Below are positions 1 to 6,557 of a DNA stretch of 16,296 nt, one piece after another. A program made the translations under genes and the position numbers. This DNA is from CAZRUA01 sp964603125. Lineage in GTDB: Bacteria; Bacteroidota; Bacteroidia; B-17B0; Aurantibacillaceae. The notes below the pieces were generated by a model, which did no database searches, had not been told where the DNA came from, and saw only the letters and a list, made by a program, of their open reading frames with translations. The DNA lies in the NCBI GenBank assembly GCA_964603125.1, contig CAZRUA010000082.1:1-16296 (forward strand), in the 5' to 3' direction. Positions within the stretch are counted from its first letter, which is position 1, and each line of letters opens with the position of its first letter.

Positions 1-412
1 AAGCATATAATCCATTTGATGCAAGCAATATCCCTTGAACATTATTAATGCTGCTTGAACCCATTGCAACTTTTAAAACTACACCGGTAAGAGCAGGGAA
101 ATTAGTACTGTTAATGATTGTAGGAGCCAATAAATCAGTTGTACCATCATTACTCATGTCTTCACCCCATACTTTATATACTCCCGAAGAAGTTCTCACT
201 GCCGTGGAATGGAAAGTGGAAATAAAGTTATCATACTCTAGTGAAGTAGCATTGGTACTAGAGCCCATACCATAATTTAGATAATCGGTGCTAGAGCAAG
301 TAGCCTGAAAACCACACTGGGCATTGATTCCAAGAGAAGCAAAAAAAACTAAAACTGCAACACTGCAATTTTTAAACATTTTTGCAAAAGTTAATTTAAA
401 TTGAAAATTCAT
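1..412 (-). CDS. Secreted protein, N-terminal part (3' end outside window)
   Basis: An open minus-strand frame runs from the ATG ending at 412 through the left edge without a stop. An in-frame ATG at 379 is an alternative start. From the second ATG the protein begins MFKNCSVAVLVFFASLGINA, followed by QC, a clear Sec signal peptide. The mature part is rich in Ser, Thr, Asn and Gly (for example VYKVWGEDMSNDGTTD and NSTNFPALTGVVLKVAMGSS). This style is typical of Bacteroidota exported beta-rich or propeller proteins that often carry a T9SS tail, but the C-terminus is not in view. The ATG at 412 lies 10 bases after the stop of the upstream gene, so the two are probably co-transcribed. I favour 412 because the sequence around it closely matches the sequence around the upstream gene's likely start at 1169. 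Function unknown. Confidence 0.75.
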   Translation of the reverse strand, partial: MNFQFKLTFAKMFKNCSVAVLVFFASLGINAQCGFQATCSSTDYLNYGMGSSTNATSLEYDNFISTFHSTAVRTSSGVYKVWGEDMSNDGTTDLLAPTIINSTNFPALTGVVLKVAMGSSSINNVQGILLASNGLYA

Positions 413-430
413 AATGGGCTTATTATTTTA
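407..430 (-). repeat. Leader repeat copy 1 (start of the 1-412 gene)
   Basis: On the minus strand the sequence TAAAATAATAAGCCCATTAT runs into the ATG at 412. It matches the sequence at 1164-1190 over about 25 bases with two single-base gaps and about one mismatch. It includes the stop codon of the upstream gene. The shared segment suggests duplication of a translation-initiation region. Confidence 0.55.
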
Positions 431-1169
431 TTTTTGAAGGAAGTGAGTAACTAACAATTTGGTTATTTATATCTAAGAAATCGAACATGATAAATGTTTC
501 AGATGTTGCAACACCCGAAAGCTTATAAACCAAGTGATTAACACCTGGAGTTAAAACTGTTTTTCCATTATCCAATTTACCTTCAATACTAACACCAATA
601 CCAGCGCTTGTAAAACGAGCTGTATTAAATTCAACCGATTGATTATTAACACTTGATAAATAAACATCAATTGACAACTCATTTCCATATTGAGATTGTC
701 CGCCAATAATTTCATTCTTAAATTTTATAGAAGAAAAATCGAATTTCAATTTAGAAGGGCTAACTTCAACTAATATTCTTTTTGGGAAAAGACCATGCTT
801 ACATTCATTTTGCGCATGATCAGCTGATTCAGCAATGTCAATTTTATACTTTCCAGCTTCAGGAAAAACAAACTTATCGATAGACCCAATTCCAGATTTT
901 AAAATCAGATTCCCACTTAAATTACTTATTGACCAAGAGGTATTCTCTTCTAATCGATAAGATAAACTATCAAAAACACTGATTACTTGTTCTTCTACTC
1001 CATCTTCAATTGCTTTATTTCCATTATCAAATGAAAATTTAGACAGGAACGAAGACGCTTTCGACTTAACCATTAATGGGTTCAAGAAAGCTGAATTAGA
1101 AGCGTTAAGAATAGAATTTGCGCAAAAAAACAAGGAAAGAAGGCAAATAAAAGATTTAATTTTATTCAT
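423..1169 (-). CDS. Secreted protein of unknown function
   Basis: The frame is open from 1214, but the start at 1169 is preferred. From there the protein begins MNKIKSFICLLSLFFCANSILNA, a normal signal peptide, while the longer reading adds a 15-residue extension (MQSFLTKIVKLLSPI) in front of it. A -7-like box at 1229-1236 would also leave almost no leader for the 1214 start. The mature protein of about 225 residues looks beta-rich. It contains a segment resembling an extracellular adhesive or immunoglobulin-type fold (FPEAGKYKIDI at mid-protein, GVNHLVYKLSGV near the end), but I recognise no family. It ends SKIK followed by two tandem TAA codons, and the next gene starts 10 bases later. A lineage-specific exported or surface protein is the most that can be said. 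Confidence 0.75.
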   Translation of the reverse strand: MNKIKSFICLLSLFFCANSILNASNSAFLNPLMVKSKASSFLSKFSFDNGNKAIEDGVEEQVISVFDSLSYRLEENTSWSISNLSGNLILKSGIGSIDKFVFPEAGKYKIDIAESADHAQNECKHGLFPKRILVEVSPSKLKFDFSSIKFKNEIIGGQSQYGNELSIDVYLSSVNNQSVEFNTARFTSAGIGVSIEGKLDNGKTVLTPGVNHLVYKLSGVATSETFIMFDFLDINNQIVSYSLPSKIK

Positions 1170-1190
1170 AATTGGGCTTAATAATTTTAC
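1164..1190 (-). repeat. Leader repeat copy 2 (start of the 423-1169 gene)
   Basis: The minus-strand sequence TAAAATTATTAAGCCCAATT precedes the ATG at 1169. It is nearly identical to the segment at 407-430 in front of the next gene. The match continues through ATGAAT and then stops. This supports 1169 rather than 1214 as the true start. Confidence 0.55.
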
Positions 1191-1228
1191 AATTTTTGTT
1201 AAAAAACTCTGCAAGTTAAGTCATTTAT

Positions 1229-1236
1229 CAGACATA
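1229..1236 (-). promoter_or_regulatory. Possible -7 box for the 423-1169 gene
   Basis: On the minus strand this reads TATGTCTG, one mismatch from the Bacteroidota -7 consensus TAnnTTTG. A TTTTTTG tract lies about 24 bases upstream (around 1261-1267), slightly further than usual. Transcription would begin near 1222, giving about 50 bases of leader to the start at 1169. Confidence 0.3.
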
Positions 1237-1269
1237 GATTGTTAATTACGATGAAAAGCTCAAAAAACT

Positions 1270-1283
1270 AGATTAATTAATCT
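1270..1283. promoter_or_regulatory. 14-bp perfect palindrome, possible operator
   Basis: AGATTAATTAATCT is fully self-complementary. It lies just upstream of the TTTTTTG tract that could act as a -33 element for the leftward gene. In AT-rich DNA such palindromes arise by chance fairly often, so an operator role is only a suggestion from position. Confidence 0.2.
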
Positions 1284-1487
1284 GAACATTAAAAAATTAA
1301 ATATTTCACAACAAAATGATAATCAATTGCTTACATTTTATGAAGGTTAAAAAAACATAAGTCTACTTGATAAGTGAGTAGAAAAAGTTGATACTCGAGT
1401 AATTTATAGAAAAAAGAATGCGGCAATACTATTTTTCTTTTCATCGAGTAAAATTCATTTTTAAACTAAAGATTGCTGCAATTAGAC

Positions 1488-1495
1488 TATATTCG
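1488..1495 (+). promoter_or_regulatory. Possible -7 box for the 1514 gene
   Basis: TATATTCG is one mismatch from TAnnTTTG and lies 18 bases before the ATG at 1514. No well-spaced TTG element is seen upstream (the nearest is about 12 bases away), so the call is weak. Confidence 0.25.
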
Positions 1496-1513
1496 CTCCC
1501 CGATTTTTAAACT

Positions 1514-3853
1514 ATGAGAAAGATTTTTGTTTGCATAACCTTACTTTTAACCGAATTATTATTAGCCCAGTCGTCAATAAAAATAAAGTCACTGCCTAAC
1601 TACAGAGAAAACTTCGACGAAGCTAATTTTCAGATGGAAGAAGAACACTTACCATTTGTTGCCTTAGAATATTTTAAAGCGGCATACAAATATGACAGTA
1701 CAAATGCAAACGTCAATTTTCATATAGGTGACATTTACTTAATACACCCAAGTCAAAAACATTTAGCAGAAAAATACCTAGAAGTAGCTGTAAAAAATGT
1801 AAGCATGCGTTATCATGATTTCGATCCAAAAGAAAAACATGCACCACCTACCGCTTATTTAAACTTAGGTAAAGCATATCACCTTGATTACAAATTTGAT
1901 GAAGCATTAGCAATGTATGATAAATATGAAGCGCTTCTTGATAAAAGTGACTTGGCAAACATTGGGATGCTGGAGCATTACAAAGAACAAGTTAGGTACG
2001 CCAAACAGTATGTTGCACAACCAAAAACAATTAAAGTAACTAATTTAGGGGATAGCATAAACAGCGAATATCCCGATTTTTCGCCTGTTTTATCTGCCGA
2101 CGAAAAAACCATATTATTTACTCATCGAGGCCCTGTTTTAGCCTCAGATGAAGTGGCACGTGAAGATGGTTGGATATTTGAAAATGTTTTAATATCACGA
2201 AAACTAGACAATACCTTCCCAGGAACCTGGACAAAACCCAAAAGTGTAAGTTCACTGGTAAACACAGGTAATAAACATGAAGGATCGGTTGCTTTAACGC
2301 CAGATGGTCAGGTTTTAAGTGTATACCGGAATGATGGGGTTGATGGGAATTTGTATTATTCTAAATGGAACGGTAATGATTGGACAAGCTTATCCAAATA
2401 TGGTTCCGATATTAATTCAAAACATTGGGAACCTAGCGCCTGCTTATCTAATGATGGACAAACATTGTACTTTGTAAGTGATCGACCTACTGGACGCGGC
2501 GGAAGAGATATTTATCGCTGTAAGAAATTACCTAATGGAAATTGGGGAGCTTCAGTACCAATGCTAAGTATTAATACAATTTACGACGAAGAATCACCAT
2601 TTTTATCACCAGACGGAAGCGTTCTTTACTTTTCCTCAAAGGGTCACCAATCGATGGGAGGATTTGATATTATGTACTGCACCATAAACGAAAAAGGAGA
2701 ACTAAGCACACCAATTAATTTAGGATACCCTGTTAATACACCAGATGATGATTTGTACTTTGTGGTTTCTCCGGATGGAAAAAGAGGTTACTATGCGTCA
2801 TCGCATGAAGGAGGTTTTGGTGAAAAAGATATTTACATGCTTGAAATAGATTTACCAAAAACACAAAGTTTAGTTTTATTCAAAGGCAAAGTAATTCCAT
2901 CCAATTGCGATTCGTTACCGCAAGAAATATCGATTAATATATTTAAAAAAGATAATGGCGAACTTTTTGGGACCTATAAGCCCCAAGCCTTATCAGGAAC
3001 ATTTACAACTATTTTAGAACCTAACAAGGAATATGAATTGGTATATTATTATAACGACAAAGAGATAAAGAAAGAAGATTTAAAAACTGATAATAGTATG
3101 ACGTATCAAGAAATTGAACGCGAACTGTATTTAAAACCTGTATATGTTTATGATACTACTTTAATGGCTAAAAACTTAGGTGAAGTTAAACTTCAATTAA
3201 CTATTATAAATAAAAAAACCAATAAACCAATTTCAAACCAAAAACTGAGTTTAATCAGTTCTAACAACACAAAACAGAACTTAGTTACTAATGTATTTGG
3301 GAAAACAGAAACAATAAATGTTGCTCCAAACCAAAGCATAAAAATAGAATCAGAAAGTATAGAAGATATTGTTTTAGAAACTAACAATATAAATATTTAC
3401 TGTGCTAAAAAAGGAGATACGATTAAAGAAATCATTTATTACACTCAAGAAAAAGAATTTACCTTAAGCAATGATGGTAAAAAAGCTAGCTATAAGTATT
3501 TCTTTAGATACAATCACAATAATGTAGATGTTAATGCCGAGCAGTTTCAAAGTTTTTTAACAAAACTGAATGAAATCAAAAATAAAAATGGTAAGATTAA
3601 AATTTCTATTGTTTCATCAGCAAGCGAGGTACCAACAAAAAGTTTTGCCAATAACAAAACGTTAGCAAAATCGCGCATTGTTGAAACGAAGAAAAAAGTG
3701 CTGGAAGCATTAAAAAAATACAACATTAATGCAACCGAGGTTATTTTTGTTTCGGAAAGAGCAATGGTGTCGGGACCCAAATACAATAAAGATTTTGAAG
3801 AACGAAAAGCTGAATATGAAAAATATCAGTTTATTGAAATTATAGCAGAGTAA
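1514..3853 (+). CDS. TPR / PD40 beta-propeller / OmpA-like envelope protein
   Basis: Begins with a signal peptide (MRKIFVCITLLLTELLLAQ). Residues ~35-165 resemble tetratricopeptide helices (EEEHLPFVALEYFKAAYKYD and a second copy around KAYHLDYKFDEALAMYDKYE). Residues ~175-445 hold PD40/WD40-like blades with the repeated S-x-D-G-x-x-L-Y-F pattern: SADEKTILFT, TPDGQVLSVY, SNDGQTLYFVSD, SPDGSVLYFSS, SPDGKRGYYASS. Several blades end in a D-I-Y or D-I-M-Y strand. A beta-rich linker follows (~450-630). The last ~130 residues look like a diverged OmpA_C domain: FFRYNHNNVDVNAEQFQSFL, then the N-x-x-L-x-x-S-R helix in NNKTLAKSRIVE. The usual GHTD-like segment is not recognisable, so peptidoglycan binding is doubtful. 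The family is common in Bacteroidota as periplasmic or outer-membrane-linked proteins, some of them with T9SS/gliding genes. A decayed copy of its 3' end lies at about 4592-4722. Confidence 0.85.
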   Translation: MRKIFVCITLLLTELLLAQSSIKIKSLPNYRENFDEANFQMEEEHLPFVALEYFKAAYKYDSTNANVNFHIGDIYLIHPSQKHLAEKYLEVAVKNVSMRYHDFDPKEKHAPPTAYLNLGKAYHLDYKFDEALAMYDKYEALLDKSDLANIGMLEHYKEQVRYAKQYVAQPKTIKVTNLGDSINSEYPDFSPVLSADEKTILFTHRGPVLASDEVAREDGWIFENVLISRKLDNTFPGTWTKPKSVSSLVNTGNKHEGSVALTPDGQVLSVYRNDGVDGNLYYSKWNGNDWTSLSKYGSDINSKHWEPSACLSNDGQTLYFVSDRPTGRGGRDIYRCKKLPNGNWGASVPMLSINTIYDEESPFLSPDGSVLYFSSKGHQSMGGFDIMYCTINEKGELSTPINLGYPVNTPDDDLYFVVSPDGKRGYYASSHEGGFGEKDIYMLEIDLPKTQSLVLFKGKVIPSNCDSLPQEISINIFKKDNGELFGTYKPQALSGTFTTILEPNKEYELVYYYNDKEIKKEDLKTDNSMTYQEIERELYLKPVYVYDTTLMAKNLGEVKLQLTIINKKTNKPISNQKLSLISSNNTKQNLVTNVFGKTETINVAPNQSIKIESESIEDIVLETNNINIYCAKKGDTIKEIIYYTQEKEFTLSNDGKKASYKYFFRYNHNNVDVNAEQFQSFLTKLNEIKNKNGKIKISIVSSASEVPTKSFANNKTLAKSRIVETKKKVLEALKKYNINATEVIFVSERAMVSGPKYNKDFEERKAEYEKYQFIEIIAE

Positions 3854-3879
3854 TTTATTTTTTTACTAAAATAATTTTT
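3854..3879 (+). terminator. Weak AT-only hairpin after the 1514-3853 gene
   Basis: TTATTTT (3855-3861) can pair with AAAATAA (3868-3874) across a 6-base loop, followed by five T residues. The stem has no G-C pair, so termination here would be inefficient and the match could be chance. Confidence 0.25.
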
Positions 3880-3989
3880 GGAAGAAAAGTACAACCAACA
3901 AATGAACTAAGTCTTAGCTAAAGTGTTAAAACTAATTTGCTACCAATAAAGTTAAATTAAACTCATTTTTTTATCTTTACAGTTATAAC

Positions 3990-4580
3990 ATGAGGATTTT
4001 AGTTGTATTCATATTCTATATATTATTTTTTAGTTATTCTGCGAAAGCGCAAGAGGCGGAAATTGATCGTTTAATTCAGAATGAACTAAAAATGACCTTT
4101 CCAAGTATTTACTTTAAACATAATTCGCTAAGTTATGCTCCTATGCCTTACAGTGTTGACTCATGCCTTAACTACATAGCTTTAAATATTAATGACATAA
4201 ATGATCTTGTTATGTGGCAAGACAGCTCAGAAACGCAAGTACTAATGGAAGAAAGGATGAGAAAGATACGCCGAGCACTTAAAAAGTACAAGGAAACACG
4301 AAGCATTACCATTGTACCTATTTATAAAAAACAAAAAATAGCTAGCACCACTATTGCAATGACTACCGATCCTTCTAAAGTTCAATACCTTTTATCTTTA
4401 AATAGCGTATTCGAAATTTCAAAAACACGAATTAGCCCAGAAAGAAAATGGTGGCAACGAAGAACGCATAAAGAAGGACGCTACTTATGTTACGCCTGCT
4501 GGCAAAGAGGAGCCTTTAGTAAAGAAAATAGACAGAGAAAAAATCACAAGAATAAAAAAAACAATGACGAAACGAAGTAA
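3990..4580 (+). CDS. Small secreted protein of unknown function, probable 3' frameshift
   Basis: Starts MRILVVFIFYILFFSYSAKA followed by QEAEID, a clear signal peptide. Up to residue ~150 the protein looks normal (mixed helix/strand, e.g. NYIALNINDINDLVMW and ERMRKIRRALKKYKETRSIT). No family recognised. From ~4443 the annotated frame becomes abnormal: KWWQRRTHKEGRYLCYACWQ and then an almost pure K/R/N/E tail. Reading one base later, from the codon at 4444, gives a more protein-like tail (ENGGNEERIKKDATYVTPAG, then KEEPLVKKIDREKITRI) ending at TAA 4582-4584. One extra A in the run around 4441-4448 (genuine mutation or sequencing error) would explain this, making the intact product about 196 residues ending at 4584. 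It is 136 bases downstream of the PD40 gene on the same strand and may be co-transcribed. Confidence 0.65.
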   Translation: MRILVVFIFYILFFSYSAKAQEAEIDRLIQNELKMTFPSIYFKHNSLSYAPMPYSVDSCLNYIALNINDINDLVMWQDSSETQVLMEERMRKIRRALKKYKETRSITIVPIYKKQKIASTTIAMTTDPSKVQYLLSLNSVFEISKTRISPERKWWQRRTHKEGRYLCYACWQRGAFSKENRQRKNHKNKKNNDETK

Positions 4581-4591
4581 TTAACTTTTCG

Positions 4592-4722
4592 AGAATTCGT
4601 GATTGCAAGAAACGAAATAATCTCAATACAACAAAGATTTCGAAGAGCAAAGTGCTGAATATGGAAAATATCAGTTTGTTGAATTAGTGCAGAATAAATC
4701 TATCGCTACTAATAAGGCATAA
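4592..4722 (+). pseudogene. Decayed copy of the 3' end of the PD40/OmpA-like gene
   Basis: The frame at 4624-4722 encodes QYNKDFEEQSAEYGKYQFVE followed by LVQNKSIATNKA and a stop. The intact gene at 1514-3853 ends KYNKDFEERKAEYEKYQFIE followed by IIAE. About 16 of 20 residues are identical, and many of the base changes are third-position changes (AAT/AAC, TTT/TTC, GAA/GAG). Just upstream, in another frame, EFVIARNEIIS (~4592-4623) may correspond to IFVSERAMVSG of the intact gene, which implies a small indel. The frame that encodes the match is blocked by stops at 4600-4602 and 4618-4620 and has no start. This is best explained as the remnant of a paralogous gene whose remainder was deleted. 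Its last bases overlap the 3' end of the convergent gene at 4709. Confidence 0.7.
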
Positions 4723-5158
4723 ACCTCATGTATTTTTTAAGCAGTTTTATAATTTCAATACTAATCTCATTTAGTTTATTAGAATTAATACTCGAATTGA
4801 AATCTAAAAAGGAAAAGGTGTCGGAAGAGTCAACAGTATATGTACTAAAGCTAAAATTTAAACCTTGCCTCAATCGAATGTCAAAACTATAAGTAACATT
4901 ACAATCGCTTCCCAAAACACTTATAGCGCAATAAGAATTAACTTCAAGATACTCGTTGTTGTGTTTAAGATATAAATGTTTAACATAAGGGCAATTGGGC
5001 GGTCCGCAATTATCCATTGGATTCCACTGTATTGTTTCGCTTGCGATTGGCTTACTAGCCGGATCATTATGTTCTTGAGTAATCAAAGAAATTAAAGGGT
5101 TCCAATTTTCCCTTACAAAACTCAAGAAATGAAAATACTTGATTGATGGAATATCCAT
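4709..5158 (-). CDS. Small protein of unknown function, partner of the arrestin-SPFH gene
   Basis: No family recognised. The frame can begin at GTG 5179, two bases after the stop of the gene upstream, or at ATG 5158, which follows a run of seven A residues. I prefer 5158 because A-rich sequence before ATG is usual in Bacteroidota; this gives 149 residues starting MDIPSIKYFHFLSFVRENWN. There is no signal peptide or membrane segment, so it is probably cytoplasmic. A C-G-P-P-N-C-P-Y motif sits about one third of the way in and could bind a metal or form a disulfide. The centre looks like beta strands (SFDIRLRQGLNFSFSTYTVD) and the end like one helix (LNEISIEIIKLLKKYMRF). The near-zero spacing from the arrestin-SPFH gene implies one transcript and related work. 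It converges with, and slightly overlaps, the pseudogene fragment. Confidence 0.65.
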   Translation of the reverse strand: MDIPSIKYFHFLSFVRENWNPLISLITQEHNDPASKPIASETIQWNPMDNCGPPNCPYVKHLYLKHNNEYLEVNSYCAISVLGSDCNVTYSFDIRLRQGLNFSFSTYTVDSSDTFSFLDFNSSINSNKLNEISIEIIKLLKKYMRFMPY

Positions 5159-5181
5159 TTTTTTACAAGAATTATTCACCC

Positions 5182-6033
5182 TCAGATTTTGCTTAAATCC
5201 ACGTTTTCTAATGTTACACTATTAATATTAAAATTTAATAACTTGATACCGTATGAATCAAAATGCTCTCCGCAATATTTAATTAAATACTTAAAAAGCA
5301 CACCGCTAGATAAAGTGAACTCACTTAAGTCTTTATCATTGAACCGTTCATGAAACTCGCCAAAAAGACCTGCATGAATACTATTTGAGAGGAAACCTTT
5401 AATTTCGGGCGATTCATAATTACTAAGCCCTCTAGAAATAGAATCAAATTTATCATTATTTATTACTACATACGTAAAAACACCTTCACACCTTAAATTT
5501 TTAATCACTTTTGATATCGAACAAAAAGTTGTAATATACCATTCAGCCGATACAACTTTAGAAGACTTATCACAATCAACATCCAAATTTACCCAACCCG
5601 AATCAGGATCATTTCCAGCCGTATCAATACCCGCAAATGCCTGCCACTTGACATCATCACCTATACTATCTAGTGAGTTAGTATCAATTTCAGGTTTAAC
5701 AGTAAAAGAATATTTCTGACTTGCCTTGTAAACATTACTTCCTTCGATGACAAACCTTTTATCAAATAACTTAGTTTTTACTACATTTCGATTTATTACA
5801 ATCTCTTTGGTTTTGAGTCCGTCATTTGCTGTCTTGCTCTCAACAGTAAAACTATTCCCTGTATGCACACACTCCAAATACATGTATAATTCTTTTGACT
5901 TCACATCTGAATCCTTCACTTCAATGTTAATCATTAAATCTGAAGGCCTATTAAGATTTAAAGAAGTATTTGAAATAGTAATGTGAGCAGCATTACCAGT
6001 GACCATATTTTTTAAACTCGAAAAAAAACCCAT
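5182..6033 (-). CDS. Arrestin-like (Spo0M-type) / SPFH-like two-domain protein
   Basis: 283 residues, no signal peptide. Residues ~1-155 resemble the bacterial arrestin-like Spo0M fold: a short amphipathic start (MGFFSSLKNM), alternating beta strands (AHITISNTSLNLNRPSDLMI and NIEV), and a closing strand pattern VKWQAFAGIDTAGNDPDSGW followed by VNLDVD, close in style to the W-x-x-x-A-x-x-D...P-x-D...V end of such domains. Residues ~165-283 resemble the C-terminal part of SPFH/band-7 proteins of the YdjI (virion-core-like) type: RCEGVFTYVVINNDKF, a helical stretch (IKGFLSNSIHAGLFGEFHER), then YGIKLLNFNINSVTLENVDL, which parallels the family's YG-(I/L)-x-L-x-x-F-x-I-x-S-(I/V)-x-L signature. Relatives act in membrane-stress or membrane-organisation systems together with PspA; that role is inferred here. 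It is the first gene of a two-gene unit with its own promoter-like box. Domain calls are from pattern recognition only. Confidence 0.7.
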   Translation of the reverse strand: MGFFSSLKNMVTGNAAHITISNTSLNLNRPSDLMINIEVKDSDVKSKELYMYLECVHTGNSFTVESKTANDGLKTKEIVINRNVVKTKLFDKRFVIEGSNVYKASQKYSFTVKPEIDTNSLDSIGDDVKWQAFAGIDTAGNDPDSGWVNLDVDCDKSSKVVSAEWYITTFCSISKVIKNLRCEGVFTYVVINNDKFDSISRGLSNYESPEIKGFLSNSIHAGLFGEFHERFNDKDLSEFTLSSGVLFKYLIKYCGEHFDSYGIKLLNFNINSVTLENVDLSKI

Positions 6034-6062
6034 AACAACTTTTTAAATGTAGATTAAAAATA

Positions 6063-6070
6063 CAAAAATA
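6063..6070 (-). promoter_or_regulatory. -7 box for the arrestin-SPFH gene
   Basis: On the minus strand this is TATTTTTG, an exact match to TAnnTTTG. A TTTTTTG tract lies about 14 bases further upstream, shorter than the usual 17-23. It lies 30 bases before the ATG at 6033 and just beyond the terminator of the preceding gene, so the two-gene unit can be transcribed independently. Confidence 0.45.
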
Positions 6071-6084
6071 TAAGTTTACTTAAA

Positions 6085-6124
6085 CAAAAAAGGATATAGT
6101 AATAAATTACCATATCCCTTTTAA
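6085..6124 (-). terminator. Intrinsic terminator after the 6142-6474 gene
   Basis: GGATATAGTAAT (6092-6103) pairs with ATTACCATATCC (6106-6117) over 12 positions with one mismatch and a very small loop. On the minus strand the hairpin is followed by a run of T residues (complement of the A-run at 6086-6091). It lies 18 bases past the stop of the small membrane protein gene and separates it from the arrestin-SPFH unit. The A-rich and T-rich flanks on both sides could make it bidirectional. Confidence 0.7.
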
Positions 6125-6141
6125 AGCAATCTCTTATTTTT

Positions 6142-6474
6142 TTATGAAAACATGTGCGTTCCTTGAAGTAAACCTATTATAATACCAAACAAAGAAAGTA
6201 TTACACCAACCCAAGCTAACTTATTTTTAACTTTAATAGCAGGAATAAGGCACAACAAAAATGGCACAAGACTACCAAAAAGCATAACAATACCAAAGCT
6301 AGTTTTAGCCGAATGTGCATTTGCCCATAATATGGAAGAAAAATTAGATTCGTCATTATAATTGATACTTTTTTCTAAAGCATCTACTGATGGGGAAACT
6401 ACAAATTGTAAATAAGCAGCTCCAATAAAAACTAATACCGCAATTATAAATCCTGCTATTGATATTCCTTTCAT
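6142..6474 (-). CDS. Small membrane protein, three predicted TM helices
   Basis: 110 residues with three hydrophobic segments at about 5-25 (ISIAGFIIAVLVFIGAAYLQ), 59-80 (SFGIVMLFGSLVPFLLCLIP) and 85-104 (KLAWVGVILSLFGIIIGLLQ). A polar loop of about 30 residues lies between helices 1 and 2 (VDALEKSINYNDESNFSSIL). An inner-membrane protein is certain from composition; no family recognised. It starts 83 bases after the stop of the 6558-7949 gene on the same strand and is followed by a terminator, so it is probably the last gene of that transcript, although it could have its own promoter. The start is the only Met before helix 1. Confidence 0.75.
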   Translation of the reverse strand: MKGISIAGFIIAVLVFIGAAYLQFVVSPSVDALEKSINYNDESNFSSILWANAHSAKTSFGIVMLFGSLVPFLLCLIPAIKVKNKLAWVGVILSLFGIIIGLLQGTHMFS

Positions 6475-6557
6475 GTGTTTTATTTTTAAGTTATTAATTA
6501 AACAATATTTAAATCTTTACTAAGTTAGAAAAACATTTGACTCATAAAAACATGAAT

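Larger units (their letters stand above)
1215..1513. promoter_or_regulatory. Divergent intergenic control region
   Basis: This stretch of about 300 bases lies between divergently transcribed genes and carries no convincing coding frame. It must hold the start signals for both directions. Visible elements are a perfect 14-bp palindrome AGATTAATTAATCT (1270-1283), a 10-bp palindrome TACTCGAGTA (1392-1401), a repeated TCGAGTAA word (1395-1402 and 1444-1451), and -7-like boxes for each direction (1229-1236 minus, 1488-1495 plus). No RNA structure or intrinsic terminator is evident. Confidence 0.5.

Noticed and set aside
48..275. Plus-strand open frame of 75 codons
   Set aside because: It is opposite the partial secreted-protein gene, whose signal peptide and composition are convincing.
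1170..1214. 15-residue N-terminal extension of the secreted protein (start at 1214)
   Set aside because: It would put extra residues before an otherwise normal signal peptide, leaves almost no leader after the likely promoter, and the shared leader motif points to 1169.
3193..3786. Two minus-strand open frames inside the PD40/OmpA-like gene
   Set aside because: They are shadows of a long coding frame with clear domains and have no recognisable product.
5747..5986. Plus-strand open frame within the arrestin-SPFH gene
   Set aside because: It overlaps the supported minus-strand gene fully and has shadow-like composition.
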